DNA from: Pseudomonas oryzihabitans
GTDB taxonomy: Bacteria; Pseudomonadota; Gammaproteobacteria; Pseudomonadales; Pseudomonadaceae
Length of the DNA stretch: 64,000 nt
Reading direction: 5' to 3'
Assembly: GCF_006384975.1 (NCBI RefSeq)
Contig: NZ_CP021645.1
Coordinates: 3,438,001-3,502,000 of the forward strand
Shown here: piece by piece, positions 8,788 through 21,830 of the stretch
Numbering within the stretch: the stretch's first letter is position 1
Layout of the letters: the number at the start of each line of letters is the position of its first letter
Made by a program: the position numbers and the translations under genes
The notes under the pieces: generated by a model
Seen by the model: only the letters and a program-made list of their open reading frames with translations
Database searches by the model: none
What the model was told of the DNA's origin: nothing

Positions 8788-8924
8788 CCTCACCCCGGCC
8801 CTCTCCCAGGGGGAGAGGGGGAAGAGCGGTGCTTCACCTGGATATCCTGCGCAATTGCGCAGAACTAGCAAAGTGCGGCGGCGCTACTCCCCTCTCCCCC
8901 TGGGAGAGGGGCCGGGGGTGAGGG
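8788..8924. repeat. Inverted pair of REP-like hairpins (BIME-like)
   Basis: Two copies of the CTCTCCC..GGGAGAG hairpin with its CCGGGG(G)TGAGGG tail face each other (8788-8820 and 8889-8924) with about 70 bp between. The pair sits within the gcv operon, between the gcvP stop and gcvT start. A paired arrangement is typical of mobile REP doublets and can fold into one long cruciform or mRNA stem. Confidence 0.8.
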
Positions 8925-8925
8925 C

Positions 8926-11781
<2,856 letters not shown>

Positions 11782-11788
11782 GGCGGTC

Positions 11789-12157
11789 TTACCCCTTGAT
11801 CAGTTGCTGATAGGCGGCTTCGTCGAGCAGGGCGGCGAAGGCTTCGGCATTGGCGGGCTGGAAGCGGAAGAACCAGCCGGCATCCAGCGGATCGCTGTTG
11901 ATGGTCTCGGGCGCATCATTGAGCGCCTCGTTGACGGCCAGGACCTCGCCATCCAGCGGCATGGTGATGTTGCTGGCGGCCTTGACCGATTCCAGCACCG
12001 CCACCTCATCGCCCTGGGCGTAGCTGCGCAGCTCCGGCAGTTGCACGAAGACCAGGTCGCCGAGCGAATCCTGAGCATAGTCGGTGATGCCGACGGTGAT
12101 GCTGCCATCGGCTTCCTGACGCAGCCATTCGTGTTCTTCGGTGTAGCGCAGACCCAT
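11789..12157 (-). CDS. gcvH: Glycine cleavage H protein (lipoyl carrier)
   Basis: A 122-residue lipoyl-domain protein that shuttles the aminomethyl intermediate between P, T and L proteins. The lipoylated lysine is in [10 protein letters not shown], about residue 63. The N-terminus [10 protein letters not shown] and the loop [10 protein letters not shown] are standard. The ATG at 12157 gives [12 protein letters not shown]. The upstream in-frame ATG at 12211 would fall on the sigma-54 promoter itself and is rejected. First gene of the operon. Confidence 0.96.
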   Translation of the reverse strand: MGLRYTEEHEWLRQEADGSITVGITDYAQDSLGDLVFVQLPELRSYAQGDEVAVLESVKAASNITMPLDGEVLAVNEALNDAPETINSDPLDAGWFFRFQPANAEAFAALLDEAAYQQLIKG

Positions 12158-12206
12158 TGCCAGACTCCTGCGGACCTTCGTCCTGATGGATAGAGACGTC
12201 TGGTAT

Positions 12207-12222
12207 TGCAAGGCCAGTGCCA
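12207..12222 (-). promoter_or_regulatory. Sigma-54 promoter of gcvH-gcvP-gcvT
   Basis: On the minus strand the sequence reads TGGCACTGGCCTTGCA, an essentially perfect -24/-12 element (TGGCAC, then TTGCA, with GG and GC ten bases apart). The gcvH ATG follows 49 bp downstream. Transcription would begin about 37 bp before the ATG, leaving too little leader for a glycine riboswitch. Confidence 0.88.
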
Positions 12223-12273
12223 GGATTAAAATCCAGCATTTTCAGGACGTTAGCCTTAACCATCACAGGGCGG

Positions 12274-12352
12274 TGTAGCGAAATCGTTACGGAAAGCTTC
12301 CATCTCTCCAATAGCTGTAACGTTTTAAAAACATCGTATCGATTTCGTTACA
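12274..12352 (-). promoter_or_regulatory. Three 18-bp GcsR-type activator sites
   Basis: Three sites share the form TGTAACG-N4-CGTTACA. Minus-strand readings are CGTAACG-ATTT-CGCTACA (12274-12291), TGTTTTT-AAAA-CGTTACA (12316-12333) and TGTAACG-AAAT-CGATACG (12335-12352). This resembles the GcsR site TGTAACG-N4-CGTTCCG reported upstream of the P. aeruginosa glycine cleavage operon (from memory). They lie about 50-145 bp upstream of the sigma-54 promoter, and a GcsR homologue is encoded at 20224-21744. Confidence 0.75.
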
Positions 12353-12411
12353 ATATTAGCCTGTCTCTTGGATCAGACAGCCAAGCTATAAGAGTCAGCC
12401 CGTGCCCAACC

Positions 12412-13566
12412 TCAGTCGAGAATGAAATGCGGCAGGAAGCGCGAGCTGTCCTGGGTGATCAGCGATCTGTCCTCGCGGATGCCCAGGCCGCAGGCGCGGT
12501 CACCCACCACCCAACTGCCCAGCACAGGATAATGGCCGTCGAAACAGGGCAGCGGCTGGCAGGCCTGGCGAATGGTCGCCCCACCGTAGGGACCGGCCAC
12601 CGCTGCCCGGCGCCCGTCACTGGCGTGCAGGCTCACGTTGGCGCCCTCGCGAGAGAACAGCGGCTTGCGCACCCAGCCCGGCGCCAGGTGCGCGCTGGGC
12701 CGGGCATCGAAATAGGTCGGCAGCAGGTTGGGATGCCCCGGGTGCTGCTCCCAGAGCAGCGCCAGGATGCCCTTGTTGCTCAGCAGCGCCTTCCACGGTG
12801 GCTCGACGAAGCGGGTGCCGCTGGCCGGAATGGCCGCGCCGAAGGCGTCTTCCAGCAGGTGTTCCCAGGGATAGAGCTTGAACAGGCTGAAGATGGAATG
12901 GCCCTGAAGGTCGACGAAGGTGCCCGAGCGCTCCAGGCCGATGTCCTCGATGGCCAGGAAACGGGCATCCAGCCCGGCCTGGACGGCGCAATCGCGCAGG
13001 TAGTCGACGGTGCCCCGATCCTCCAGGGAGTCGCGCACCGCGGCCAGGTACAGCGGCTGCGGCAAGCCCAGATCGGCCAGGGTCTCGATCAGCCGCTCCT
13101 GGATCAGGTTGTACTGGTCGGCCGCGGCGGGCAGCCCACCGCGCTCGCGCTGCTGCTCCAGCCACAGCCACTGGAAATAAGCCGCCTCGTAGAGCGAGGT
13201 GGGGGTGTCGTAATTGAGCTCGAACAGCTTGGCCGGGCCCTGGCCGCTGTAGCAGAAGTCCATCCGGCCATAGAGCGAGGGCTCGCGACGGCGCCAGCTG
13301 ATGCGCAGGTGGTCCCAGAAGAAGCGCGGAATGTGCAGCCGCTCCAGCAGCTCCTCGCGTTCGACGATGAGATCCACCAGCGCCAGGCACAGCTGGTGCA
13401 GCTCGGCGGTGGGCGCCTCGATGTCGTCCTCGATCTGCCGCAGGCTGAAGCGGTAGGCGGCGGTCTCGTCCCAATAGGGTTCGCCGTCGAAGGTATGGAA
13501 GGCGAAGCCCAGGGCCTCGGCCTGCTGGCGCCAGTCGGGACGCTCGCTGAAGGAGATGCGCTGCAT
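12412..13566 (-). CDS. Glutathionylspermidine synthase-like ATP-grasp protein (YgiC/YjfC family)
   Basis: A 384-residue protein matching the length of E. coli YgiC/YjfC, which resemble the synthetase half of glutathionylspermidine synthase. Visible family segments are ERPDWRQQAEALGF, FELNYDTPTSLYEAAYFQW (ATP-grasp), ILALLWEQHPGHPNLLPTYF and KPLFSREGANVSL. The family is predicted to form a peptide-like bond with ATP; the true substrate is unknown. It follows the DUF1190 gene by 3 bp and ends a DUF350-DUF1190-ATP-grasp operon. It lies back-to-back with the gcv regulatory region. Confidence 0.85.
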   Translation of the reverse strand: MQRISFSERPDWRQQAEALGFAFHTFDGEPYWDETAAYRFSLRQIEDDIEAPTAELHQLCLALVDLIVEREELLERLHIPRFFWDHLRISWRRREPSLYGRMDFCYSGQGPAKLFELNYDTPTSLYEAAYFQWLWLEQQRERGGLPAAADQYNLIQERLIETLADLGLPQPLYLAAVRDSLEDRGTVDYLRDCAVQAGLDARFLAIEDIGLERSGTFVDLQGHSIFSLFKLYPWEHLLEDAFGAAIPASGTRFVEPPWKALLSNKGILALLWEQHPGHPNLLPTYFDARPSAHLAPGWVRKPLFSREGANVSLHASDGRRAAVAGPYGGATIRQACQPLPCFDGHYPVLGSWVVGDRACGLGIREDRSLITQDSSRFLPHFILD

Positions 13567-13569
13567 GGC

Positions 13570-14115
13570 CTAGCCTCCACTGCTGGCGCGCGCCGCCGCG
13601 GCCTTGCCGAAGCCGCCACGACTGACGAAGCGCCCCGTGTCCACCACCTGGGCCGCGCGATCTACCGAGACCCGCCCGCTGCGCCCGGAGACGGCGACGT
13701 TGCTGCCGGTGCGCCAGTTGCCTGGATTGTCCAGGGCACGGTAGAGCGGCCGACTGTCGCGGTGCCGATCATGATCGAAGTCCAAGGTCGATACCTGGCC
13801 AGCGGTGGCCGATTCGCGATTGATCAAAAAGCCCGACATCAGCGGCACATAGTAGGGCAACGGTCCTTCGCAGCGCCCCACGCCGAAATCCGCTTCGCAA
13901 TCGCTCAGTTGCACATAGCGCGGGGCCTGCACGGCATGGGCGCTATAGGCACTGGCGTACTCCCGGGCGCAGATGGTGTCGCTGAATACCCCGTCACGGT
14001 TGCACTGGTCGACTGTTTCGTAGGTATAGCCGGTGGTGGGCCGGCTGGTACACCAGGCCAGGGTCAATATCGGCGCGCCGATGAGCACTAGCTTGAGCGC
14101 TTGACTGCGTTTCAT
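13570..14115 (-). CDS. DUF1190 (YgiB-like) protein
   Basis: A 181-residue protein of the YgiB/YjfM group. The N-terminus MKRSQALKLVLIGAPILTLAWC is a signal or lipoprotein-like segment. The body has ETVDQCNRDG, a cysteine pattern (DAXXC) and a C-terminal Gly/Ser-rich tail with RGGFG, all typical of DUF1190. Function is unknown; partners are the flanking ATP-grasp and DUF350 genes, spaced 3 and 9 bp away. Confidence 0.8.
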   Translation of the reverse strand: MKRSQALKLVLIGAPILTLAWCTSRPTTGYTYETVDQCNRDGVFSDTICAREYASAYSAHAVQAPRYVQLSDCEADFGVGRCEGPLPYYVPLMSGFLINRESATAGQVSTLDFDHDRHRDSRPLYRALDNPGNWRTGSNVAVSGRSGRVSVDRAAQVVDTGRFVSRGGFGKAAAARASSGG

Positions 14116-14124
14116 GGCCTGCCC

Positions 14125-14529
14125 TCAACCGGTGATGGCGGCGGCATTGAGCACGCCTACGCCCAGGGCGAAACAGGCGGCGAGGATGCCGCTGGCCATC
14201 TCGTTGGCCGCCAGCCGTTGCGGCAGCCCAGGCAGGCCCAGGCGCAGCAGCTGGAAGGCCAGCAACTGGGTGACCAGGGCAATGAGCGCCCAGATCAGGA
14301 AGTCGACCAGGCTCACCGCCACCCGCATGGCACCGGCCAGGGGCAGCACGAAGCCGAGCAGACTGCCACCGAAGGCCAGCGCCGCGGCGGGTACGTCGGC
14401 GCGGATCAGCTGCCATTCGCGGTGGGGCGTGAGCCAGGCGTAGAGCACGCAGAACAGCCCGAGCAGAGCCAGGGACAGCAACAGGTAGAGCAGAAAAGCG
14501 GGAAAGCCGCTGAGGTAGGCGGACAGCAC
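14125..14529 (-). CDS. DUF350 inner-membrane protein (YjfL-like)
   Basis: A 134-residue membrane protein with four predicted helices, the DUF350 size. Residues 1-30 and 48-70 are strongly hydrophobic, and the last helix ends with GILAACFALGVGVLNAAAITG. The start was set at a GTG (14529) preceded by AAGGAG, because the frame has no suitable ATG in front of the first helix. First gene of the trio. In enterobacteria the same trio neighbours a PspA homologue, so a membrane-stress role is suspected (inference). Confidence 0.78.
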   Translation of the reverse strand: MLSAYLSGFPAFLLYLLLSLALLGLFCVLYAWLTPHREWQLIRADVPAAALAFGGSLLGFVLPLAGAMRVAVSLVDFLIWALIALVTQLLAFQLLRLGLPGLPQRLAANEMASGILAACFALGVGVLNAAAITG

Positions 14530-14715
14530 GGGGACACTCCTTGTCGATACGAGTCGGCCGCGATTATCGCCGTAGCGGGCGGAGCCGTGCCGACCGTTCA
14601 CCGGGCGAAACGGCGGGGCGGTCGCGAACTTCCGCCCCGCTTCGTCGGCCCAAGAGAGCACAACAAGACCTCTACCAAGCGGCTTCTCCCTCCCCTCTTG
14701 CCTGGAGATCCTGTC

Positions 14716-16440
14716 ATGGCTGTAAAAACCGTCGCCGATCTGCTCGTCGCCACCCTTGAAGCCGCCGGGGTGGACACCATCTGGGGCCTGCCGGGCGACT
14801 CGCTCAACGGCCTCACCGAAAGCCTGCGCAAGCGCGAACGCATCCGCTGGCGCGGGGTGCGCCACGAGGAAGCCGCGGCCTTCGCCGCCAGTGCCGCCGC
14901 CGACATCAGCGGGCGCCTGGCCGTCTGCGCCGGCTCCTGCGGTCCGGGCAATCTGCACCTGATCAACGGCCTGTTCGACGCCCAACGCAGCGGCGCGCCG
15001 GTACTGGCCATCGCCGCCCAGATCCCCTCCAGCGAGATCGGCCTGGGCTACTTCCAGGAAACCCATCCCGAGCGGCTGTTTCGCGACTGCAGCGACTACT
15101 GCGAGGTGGTCTCCCATCCCGAGCAACTGCCGCGCATCCTCGAAACCGCCATGCGTTCGGCCATCCTCAATCGTTCGGTGTCGGTGGTGGTGATCTCTGG
15201 CGACGTGGCCCTGGCCGAGGCCCCCACCCAGCAGGTCCAGTGGAGCGAGCCGGTGCGCCCGGTGGTGGTGCCGCCAGACGCCGAGCTGGACGCCCTGGCC
15301 GAATTGCTGGCTGGCGAGAAGCGTATCACCCTGCTCTGCGGTGCCGGTTGCGCCGGGGCCCATGCCCAGGTGGTGGCCCTGGCCGAGCGGTTGCAGGCCC
15401 CGGTGGTCCACGCCCTGCGCGGCAAGGCCCATATCGAATATGCGAATCCCTACGGTGTGGGCATGACCGGGCTGATCGGCTTTTCCTCCGGCTATCACGC
15501 GCTCAAGGAATGCGACCTGCTAGTGATGCTGGGCAGCAACTTCCCCTATCGCAACTTCTTCCCGGATCACGGGCGGGTGGTGCAGATCGACCTGCGCGGC
15601 GCCCACCTGGGCGTCCGCACCCCGCTACTCAAGGGCTTGGTGGGCGATGTCCGCGCCACCCTCGACGCCCTGCTGCCGAGGCTCCAGCCCAACAGCCACA
15701 GCCGCTTCCTGGAAAAGGCCCAGGAGCACTACCGCAAGACCCGCGCCGAGTTGGACGACCTGGCCACCGCCACCGCCGATGGCGAGCCGCTGCACCCCCA
15801 GTACCTCACCACCCGCATCAGCGAACTGGCCGCGCCGGACGCCCTCTTCACCTGCGACGTGGGCACCCCCACGGTGTGGGCGGCGCGCTACCTGGCGATG
15901 AATTTCGAACGCAAGCTGGCCGGCTCCTTCAGCCACGGCTCCATGGCCAATGCCGTGCCCCAGGCCATGGGGCTGCAGGCGGCCTTCCCTGGGCGCCAGG
16001 TGGTGGCCCTGGCCGGTGACGGCGGCCTATCCATGTTGCTCGGCGAACTGGCGACCCTGGCCAGCCAGCAGCTACCGGTCAAGGTGATCGTCTACGACAA
16101 CGCCACCCTGGGCTTCGTCGCCATGGAGATGAAGGCCGCCGGCATGCTCGACGACACCACGGATCTGGCCACCGTCGACTTCGCCCGGGTCGCCGAAGCC
16201 TGCGGCGTGCGCGGCTGGAAGGTTGAATCGGCGAGCCTGCTGGACGCCACCCTGGAAGAGGCCTTCGCCCACCCTGGTCCGGCCCTGGTGGATGTGCGCA
16301 TCGCCAAGCAGGAGCTGTCGCTGCCGCCGAAGATCGAGGCCGCCCAGGCCAAAGGCTTCAGCCTCTACATGCTGCGCGCGGTAATGAGCGGTCGGGGTAG
16401 CGAGGTGTTGGACCTGGCCAAGACCAACGTGCTGCGCTGA
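14716..16440 (+). CDS. poxB: Pyruvate dehydrogenase (quinone) / pyruvate oxidase
   Basis: A thiamine-diphosphate enzyme of 574 residues (E. coli PoxB has 572). It decarboxylates pyruvate to acetate and CO2 and gives electrons via FAD to ubiquinone. The N-terminal domain has GVDTIWGLPGDSLNGL and the catalytic glutamate in VRHEEAAAFAA. The C-terminal ThDP/Mg site is GDGGLSMLLGELATLASQQLPVKVIVYDN. A C-terminal extension of the membrane-binding kind is present. The ATG at 14716 matches the family start. Its stop is one base from the convergent rpmJ2 stop. Confidence 0.92.
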   Translation: MAVKTVADLLVATLEAAGVDTIWGLPGDSLNGLTESLRKRERIRWRGVRHEEAAAFAASAAADISGRLAVCAGSCGPGNLHLINGLFDAQRSGAPVLAIAAQIPSSEIGLGYFQETHPERLFRDCSDYCEVVSHPEQLPRILETAMRSAILNRSVSVVVISGDVALAEAPTQQVQWSEPVRPVVVPPDAELDALAELLAGEKRITLLCGAGCAGAHAQVVALAERLQAPVVHALRGKAHIEYANPYGVGMTGLIGFSSGYHALKECDLLVMLGSNFPYRNFFPDHGRVVQIDLRGAHLGVRTPLLKGLVGDVRATLDALLPRLQPNSHSRFLEKAQEHYRKTRAELDDLATATADGEPLHPQYLTTRISELAAPDALFTCDVGTPTVWAARYLAMNFERKLAGSFSHGSMANAVPQAMGLQAAFPGRQVVALAGDGGLSMLLGELATLASQQLPVKVIVYDNATLGFVAMEMKAAGMLDDTTDLATVDFARVAEACGVRGWKVESASLLDATLEEAFAHPGPALVDVRIAKQELSLPPKIEAAQAKGFSLYMLRAVMSGRGSEVLDLAKTNVLR

Positions 16441-16441
16441 G

Positions 16442-16591
16442 TCAGCCCTTGTTGCGATTCTTGGCGTTGCCCTGGCGCGCCTTGAATCGCGGGTTGCTCT
16501 TGCAGATCACATAGATCCGCCCGCGGCGCTTGACCACTTGGCAATCACGGTGACGGAGTTTGGCTTGTTTGAGTGAGGCGAGAACTTTCAT
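16442..16591 (-). CDS. rpmJ2: 50S ribosomal protein L36, type B (zinc-independent paralogue)
   Basis: A 49-residue protein reading [33 protein letters not shown], the signature of the YkgO/RpmJ-B form. It keeps only two cysteines (residues 17 and 30), so the zinc ribbon of the ordinary L36 is gone. This form replaces zinc-bearing L36 during zinc starvation and is usually under Zur. A palindromic AT-rich site lies just upstream. Confidence 0.93.
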   Translation of the reverse strand: MKVLASLKQAKLRHRDCQVVKRRGRIYVICKSNPRFKARQGNAKNRNKG

Positions 16592-16611
16592 GTCATGGAG
16601 CCCTTCGATAT

Positions 16612-16624
16612 GTAATAACATTAC
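16612..16624 (-). promoter_or_regulatory. Candidate Zur operator of rpmJ2
   Basis: GTAATAACATTAC is an imperfect palindrome (GTAAT-N3-ATTAC) 21 bp before the rpmJ2 ATG. The minus strand includes TGTTAT, one half of the usual Zur box TGTTATANTATAACA. Gene identity makes Zur the natural candidate, but the second half-site is poor. Confidence 0.4.
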
Positions 16625-16814
16625 GTTAATACGAATCAATCGCAATGACAAGCCCGCCAACCACTGCCCCCGGGGTACGGTCCTTGGTGTCCTCCTACTC
16701 GACCGCCGCTGTCGCTGATGGCAGTTGCCCGGTCGTACAAGGCTGTACGCCGTGGTGTTAGGCCGCCTTGGCGAGGCATCGAACCGCGCCCAAGCCAGGG
16801 TACCGCACCGCTGG

Positions 16815-17546
16815 CTAGCGGTCGCTCGGCAACACCAGCAGCCGAGCGACCTCGCCGCTGGCCTTGAGCTTCGCGAAGGCGTCGCGTAGCCGCTCCACCA
16901 GCGGAGCCGGCGTGGTCGGGCCGAATGCCATGTACAGCGGCGTATCGATCTCCTCCAAGGCCGCCAGGCGCTGCAATCCCGGGCAGGCGCTGCCCGCTGC
17001 CCGGCAGAAGTGGGCGGCATCCCCCTCCGGCAGCGGCACGGCATCCACCTGACCATTGAGCAGACGGCTGACATTGTCCTGCTGCTGGCCCGACACCACC
17101 AGCCGCTGGAAGCCGAGCTGCTGCAGATACTGGTGGCGTACGTCATCGCGCAGCACACCCAGGCGATAGGCGCGGGCGTCGTCGAGTCGCTCGATCCGAA
17201 CCTCGTCACGGCTCGCCAGCCGATAGAAGTAGTAACGCAGGCGCATGATCTCCCCCACCCACTGGAACTGGGCCTCGCGGGCCGGGGTACGGGCGATGAG
17301 ATAGATCAGCACGCCCGGTTCGTGCAGTGTCAGGTCGACGGCACGGGCCCAGGGATAGAGCTCTACCAGGTAATCCTGGATACCCGCCGCTGCCAGGGTC
17401 CGTTCCACCACTGCGGTCGCCGGCCCTCCGACCCGACCGTTGACGACCCAGGTGAAGGAGGTGTCTTCGGTCACGGCGCGGACGGTGGCGGCCTCCGCGC
17501 ACGGCCCCAGCAGTCCCAATAGGGCCAACAGCAGTAGCGGCTTCAT
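16815..17546 (-). CDS. Periplasmic solute-binding-like protein (second of pair)
   Basis: A 243-residue secreted protein with a signal peptide ([19 protein letters not shown]) and an amino-acid-type binding-protein fold (bacterial extracellular solute-binding family 3). The final segment [25 protein letters not shown] is typical of that fold. The start at 17546 overlaps the upstream GGDEF gene's stop as ATGA, with GGAGGG as ribosome site, so it is translationally coupled. No ABC permease or ATPase is nearby, which points to ligand sensing rather than transport (inference). Confidence 0.8.
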   Translation of the reverse strand: MKPLLLLALLGLLGPCAEAATVRAVTEDTSFTWVVNGRVGGPATAVVERTLAAAGIQDYLVELYPWARAVDLTLHEPGVLIYLIARTPAREAQFQWVGEIMRLRYYFYRLASRDEVRIERLDDARAYRLGVLRDDVRHQYLQQLGFQRLVVSGQQQDNVSRLLNGQVDAVPLPEGDAAHFCRAAGSACPGLQRLAALEEIDTPLYMAFGPTTPAPLVERLRDAFAKLKASGEVARLLVLPSDR

Positions 17547-19411
17547 AGGGTTCCCTCCTCTTGCAGCTGACAACTGCGATCGCGCCCCAGGCTTTTGGCC
17601 CGGTAGAGCGCCCGGTCGGCCAAGCCCATGAGGGCGGCGAAATCTGGCGTTCCGGCGCTCAGCGCGGCGTAGCCGATGCTCAGGGTGACATGGCCGGCGG
17701 CCTCCGAACCGCTGTGGGGGATGCCCAGCGCGGTCACGGCCCGGCGTAGACGCTCGGCCATTGCTTCTGCGCCGGACAGGTCGGTCGCGGGCAGCAATAC
17801 GGCGAATTCCTCGCCGCCGATCCGCGCCACCAAGTCGCCGGGGCGGACCACGACCTGCTGCAGGGCGGTCGCTACCTGTTGCAGGCAGAGATCGCCCTGG
17901 GCATGGCCGTAGGTATCGTTGTAGCGCTTGAAGAAGTCGACATCGCAGAGCAGCAGCGAGAGGGGTAGCCCGGAGCGCTGAGCGCGGCGAAACTCCACAT
18001 GCTCGGTCTCATCGAAGCAGCGGCGATTGGGCAGCCCGGTGAGCGGGTCACTGCGCGACAGCTGCTCCAAACGCGCGTTGGCGCTGCGCAACGCCTCCTG
18101 GGAGGCCAGCAGGTCGCGCAATTGCAGCTGGTGATGGGAGGCATGCAGCAACAACTGGGTGGTCATGTTGATCAGCGCCCGCTCGTCGGTACGCCACTCA
18201 CCACCCAGATCACAGCCAAACAGCAGCAAGGCATCTTCATCCTCGGCGATCCGCAGATGGACCAGCGCCATGGCTTCGTTACCCAGGGCCAGCAGCGGCT
18301 GGGCCGCCTCACCGAGCACGCTGACGAGTGCACTCGGTGAGGCGAAGGTCTGCGGCACCTCGGGCTCCAGCAGGGCCTCCAGGGCCTGGGCGCACGAGGT
18401 CGGCAGACTCAAGCCCAGGGCCATCGGCTCAACGTCGCCGAACCAGCCCTGGTACAGGCGATAGGTCGATTCCTGGGCGTGGCGCTTGAACCAGAAGGCT
18501 TGACGCGCGCGCAGGCGTTGCGCCACCTCTTGCAGGCAGAGCTGGCAGTGCCGGTCGAACTGCTCGCAAGGCGCATGGATCAGTTGGTTGGACAGCCCCA
18601 GGATGGTTTGCTGCGCGGTCGCCAGCGCCTCGAGTTCCGCCGTGCGTTCGCGTACTCGGTCTGCCAGGCGATCACGATGCGCGGCCAATTCCTCTTCATG
18701 CCGATGCTGTTGGGCCAGATAGCCCGCCAGATTGCCTTGCAGCGCGTTGATACCGCTCACCAGCAGGTCCAGTTCGTCCTGCCGGGCGGGCCGCTGCAGG
18801 CGAAGAGGCTTTTCCAGGGTGGCGGCCGACAGCGACGACAAATGCCGGGCGATGCGGCGGACGTGCAAGGTCACCAGCCGATTGAAGGCCAGGCTGACCA
18901 GGCCGGCGAGCAGCAGGGCGAGCGTGAGCTGGGTCAGCAGGGTACCCGCCACGCTATCGCGCAACTCGTGCCAGAGCAGGGCCTCATTGCCCTGGATGAG
19001 CAGCTCGCCGAGCACCTCGTGACCGCCGGGATAGGGACTGTAGACCAGCTCGCCTTGGCGACTGGGCGCCAGGCTCGACGGGGACCAGTTGGGGCGCTGA
19101 CGGGATTGGACCTCGGGCTCCTGGCCGCGACCGACCAGACGCAGTTCGATGCGACCGACCGAGGCGATGCGCAGCGCGCCGTCCAGGTGCGCCTGCACCG
19201 AAGCCGTGTCCATCTCCCAGAGAGCCTTGGCCAGGGTCGATTGGTAGACCTGCTCCAGCAGTTGCAGCTCGGCATCCATCCCGACGCGATTCTGCTCCCA
19301 GATGTTCCAGGTGCGCAGCCCCGCCGTGAGCGCGGAAAACAGGAGGCAGCACACCACCATCAACAGGGCCAGGCGGTTGCCCAACGAGCGGTGCGTTCGG
19401 TCGTCACTCAT
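17543..19411 (-). CDS. Membrane-anchored diguanylate cyclase
   Basis: A 622-residue sensor. Residues about 14-36 form the first membrane helix, followed by a periplasmic domain of about 125 residues, a second helix near residue 160 (TLLTQLTLALLLAGLVSLAF), a HAMP-like linker, a coiled coil, a GAF-like stretch, and a GGDEF domain with the active motif RIGGEEFAVLL near residue 530. It should make cyclic di-GMP. No EAL domain is present. It is the middle gene of a three-gene operon, overlapping both neighbours by ATGA, with a periplasmic binding-like protein on each side as possible ligand receptors. Confidence 0.88.
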   Translation of the reverse strand: MSDDRTHRSLGNRLALLMVVCCLLFSALTAGLRTWNIWEQNRVGMDAELQLLEQVYQSTLAKALWEMDTASVQAHLDGALRIASVGRIELRLVGRGQEPEVQSRQRPNWSPSSLAPSRQGELVYSPYPGGHEVLGELLIQGNEALLWHELRDSVAGTLLTQLTLALLLAGLVSLAFNRLVTLHVRRIARHLSSLSAATLEKPLRLQRPARQDELDLLVSGINALQGNLAGYLAQQHRHEEELAAHRDRLADRVRERTAELEALATAQQTILGLSNQLIHAPCEQFDRHCQLCLQEVAQRLRARQAFWFKRHAQESTYRLYQGWFGDVEPMALGLSLPTSCAQALEALLEPEVPQTFASPSALVSVLGEAAQPLLALGNEAMALVHLRIAEDEDALLLFGCDLGGEWRTDERALINMTTQLLLHASHHQLQLRDLLASQEALRSANARLEQLSRSDPLTGLPNRRCFDETEHVEFRRAQRSGLPLSLLLCDVDFFKRYNDTYGHAQGDLCLQQVATALQQVVVRPGDLVARIGGEEFAVLLPATDLSGAEAMAERLRRAVTALGIPHSGSEAAGHVTLSIGYAALSAGTPDFAALMGLADRALYRAKSLGRDRSCQLQEEGTL

Positions 19412-20148
19412 AGCCAGCGCCGCTGAAGCTCGGCCAGCGTGCCGTCCTTTTGCAGGGTAGCGAAGGCCGCCCGCAGCCGCGCGATTATCTCGGGGGAAGT
19501 ACCCAGGCTCGCCGCCAAGTACACCGGATTAGGCGGTACGCAATAGACCTGGGCCAGATCTCGGCGGGGTTCGTAGCCCGCCTGGCGGGCCAGGTGATAG
19601 GCCATCGCTCGATTGGCGATCCACAGATCGACCCGTCCAGCCTTCAGCTTCTCCAGATTGTGGCTGTAATGCGCACTGGATTGCAGCTCCTGCCCGACGA
19701 CGAAACCATGCTCCAACAGGATGCGTTCTCCCGAATCGCCATTGACCGTGGCGATTTGCAGCCCGTGAGCCGCCTCCAATTTGGCCAACGGCCGAACACG
19801 CCCCCGCCAGCTGTACAAACAGAGGTCGCCCTTGAAAAGGGTCAGTACCCACTCGAATAGCGCTTCGCGCTCGGGAAGACGCCCCATGGAAAAGATCAGC
19901 ACGCCAGGGTGTCCCTGGGCCTGGGCGAAGGCACGCGCCCACGGCATGATCTGCGGCTCGGCAGCGAGCCCGGCACGGGCCAACAGCAGCCGCACCAATT
20001 CGACCGAAAAGCCGGTCACCCGGCCATCCGGCTGGATCATGCTGAACGGAGGATAGTCCTCGGTCACCACCTCCAACGCAGTCGCACGAGCGCCATTACA
20101 GACCAGCACCAAACCAAGAAGCAGACCTTGCAAGAATTTGCTCGTCAC
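19408..20148 (-). CDS. Periplasmic solute-binding-like protein (first of pair)
   Basis: A 246-residue protein with a signal peptide and solute-binding family 3 features: VVTEDYPPFSMIQPDGRVTGFSVELVRLL and IMPWARAFAQAQ near the N-terminus, AAFATLQKDGTLAELQRRWL at the end. The start was placed at a GTG (20148) with GGGGAGGG four bases upstream, because the more distal ATG adds residues incompatible with a signal peptide. Its stop overlaps the diguanylate cyclase start as ATGA. It resembles the downstream binding-like protein in overall layout (both have PWARA near residue 70-75), suggesting an old duplication. Confidence 0.8.
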   Translation of the reverse strand: MTSKFLQGLLLGLVLVCNGARATALEVVTEDYPPFSMIQPDGRVTGFSVELVRLLLARAGLAAEPQIMPWARAFAQAQGHPGVLIFSMGRLPEREALFEWVLTLFKGDLCLYSWRGRVRPLAKLEAAHGLQIATVNGDSGERILLEHGFVVGQELQSSAHYSHNLEKLKAGRVDLWIANRAMAYHLARQAGYEPRRDLAQVYCVPPNPVYLAASLGTSPEIIARLRAAFATLQKDGTLAELQRRWL

Positions 20149-20223
20149 GACGCCCTCCCCGTTCGAGCACGACGTGGTCTGAGCGTTATCGGGCAGCACC
20201 GATGAAACTTGAAGCCGTTGCGC

Positions 20224-21744
<1,521 letters not shown>

Positions 21745-21830
21745 GAAAACCATGGGGTCTGAAGGTGAAAGGCTATGCTACCCAAATGCTCGGGGTAGAA
21801 TCATTTCTCATTTGCCGTAGCGAGATCTCC

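Noticed and set aside
12158..12206. Glycine riboswitch ahead of gcvH
   Set aside because: The sigma-54 promoter lies 49 bp from the ATG, leaving a leader too short for the aptamer; no aptamer-like folding segments are seen.
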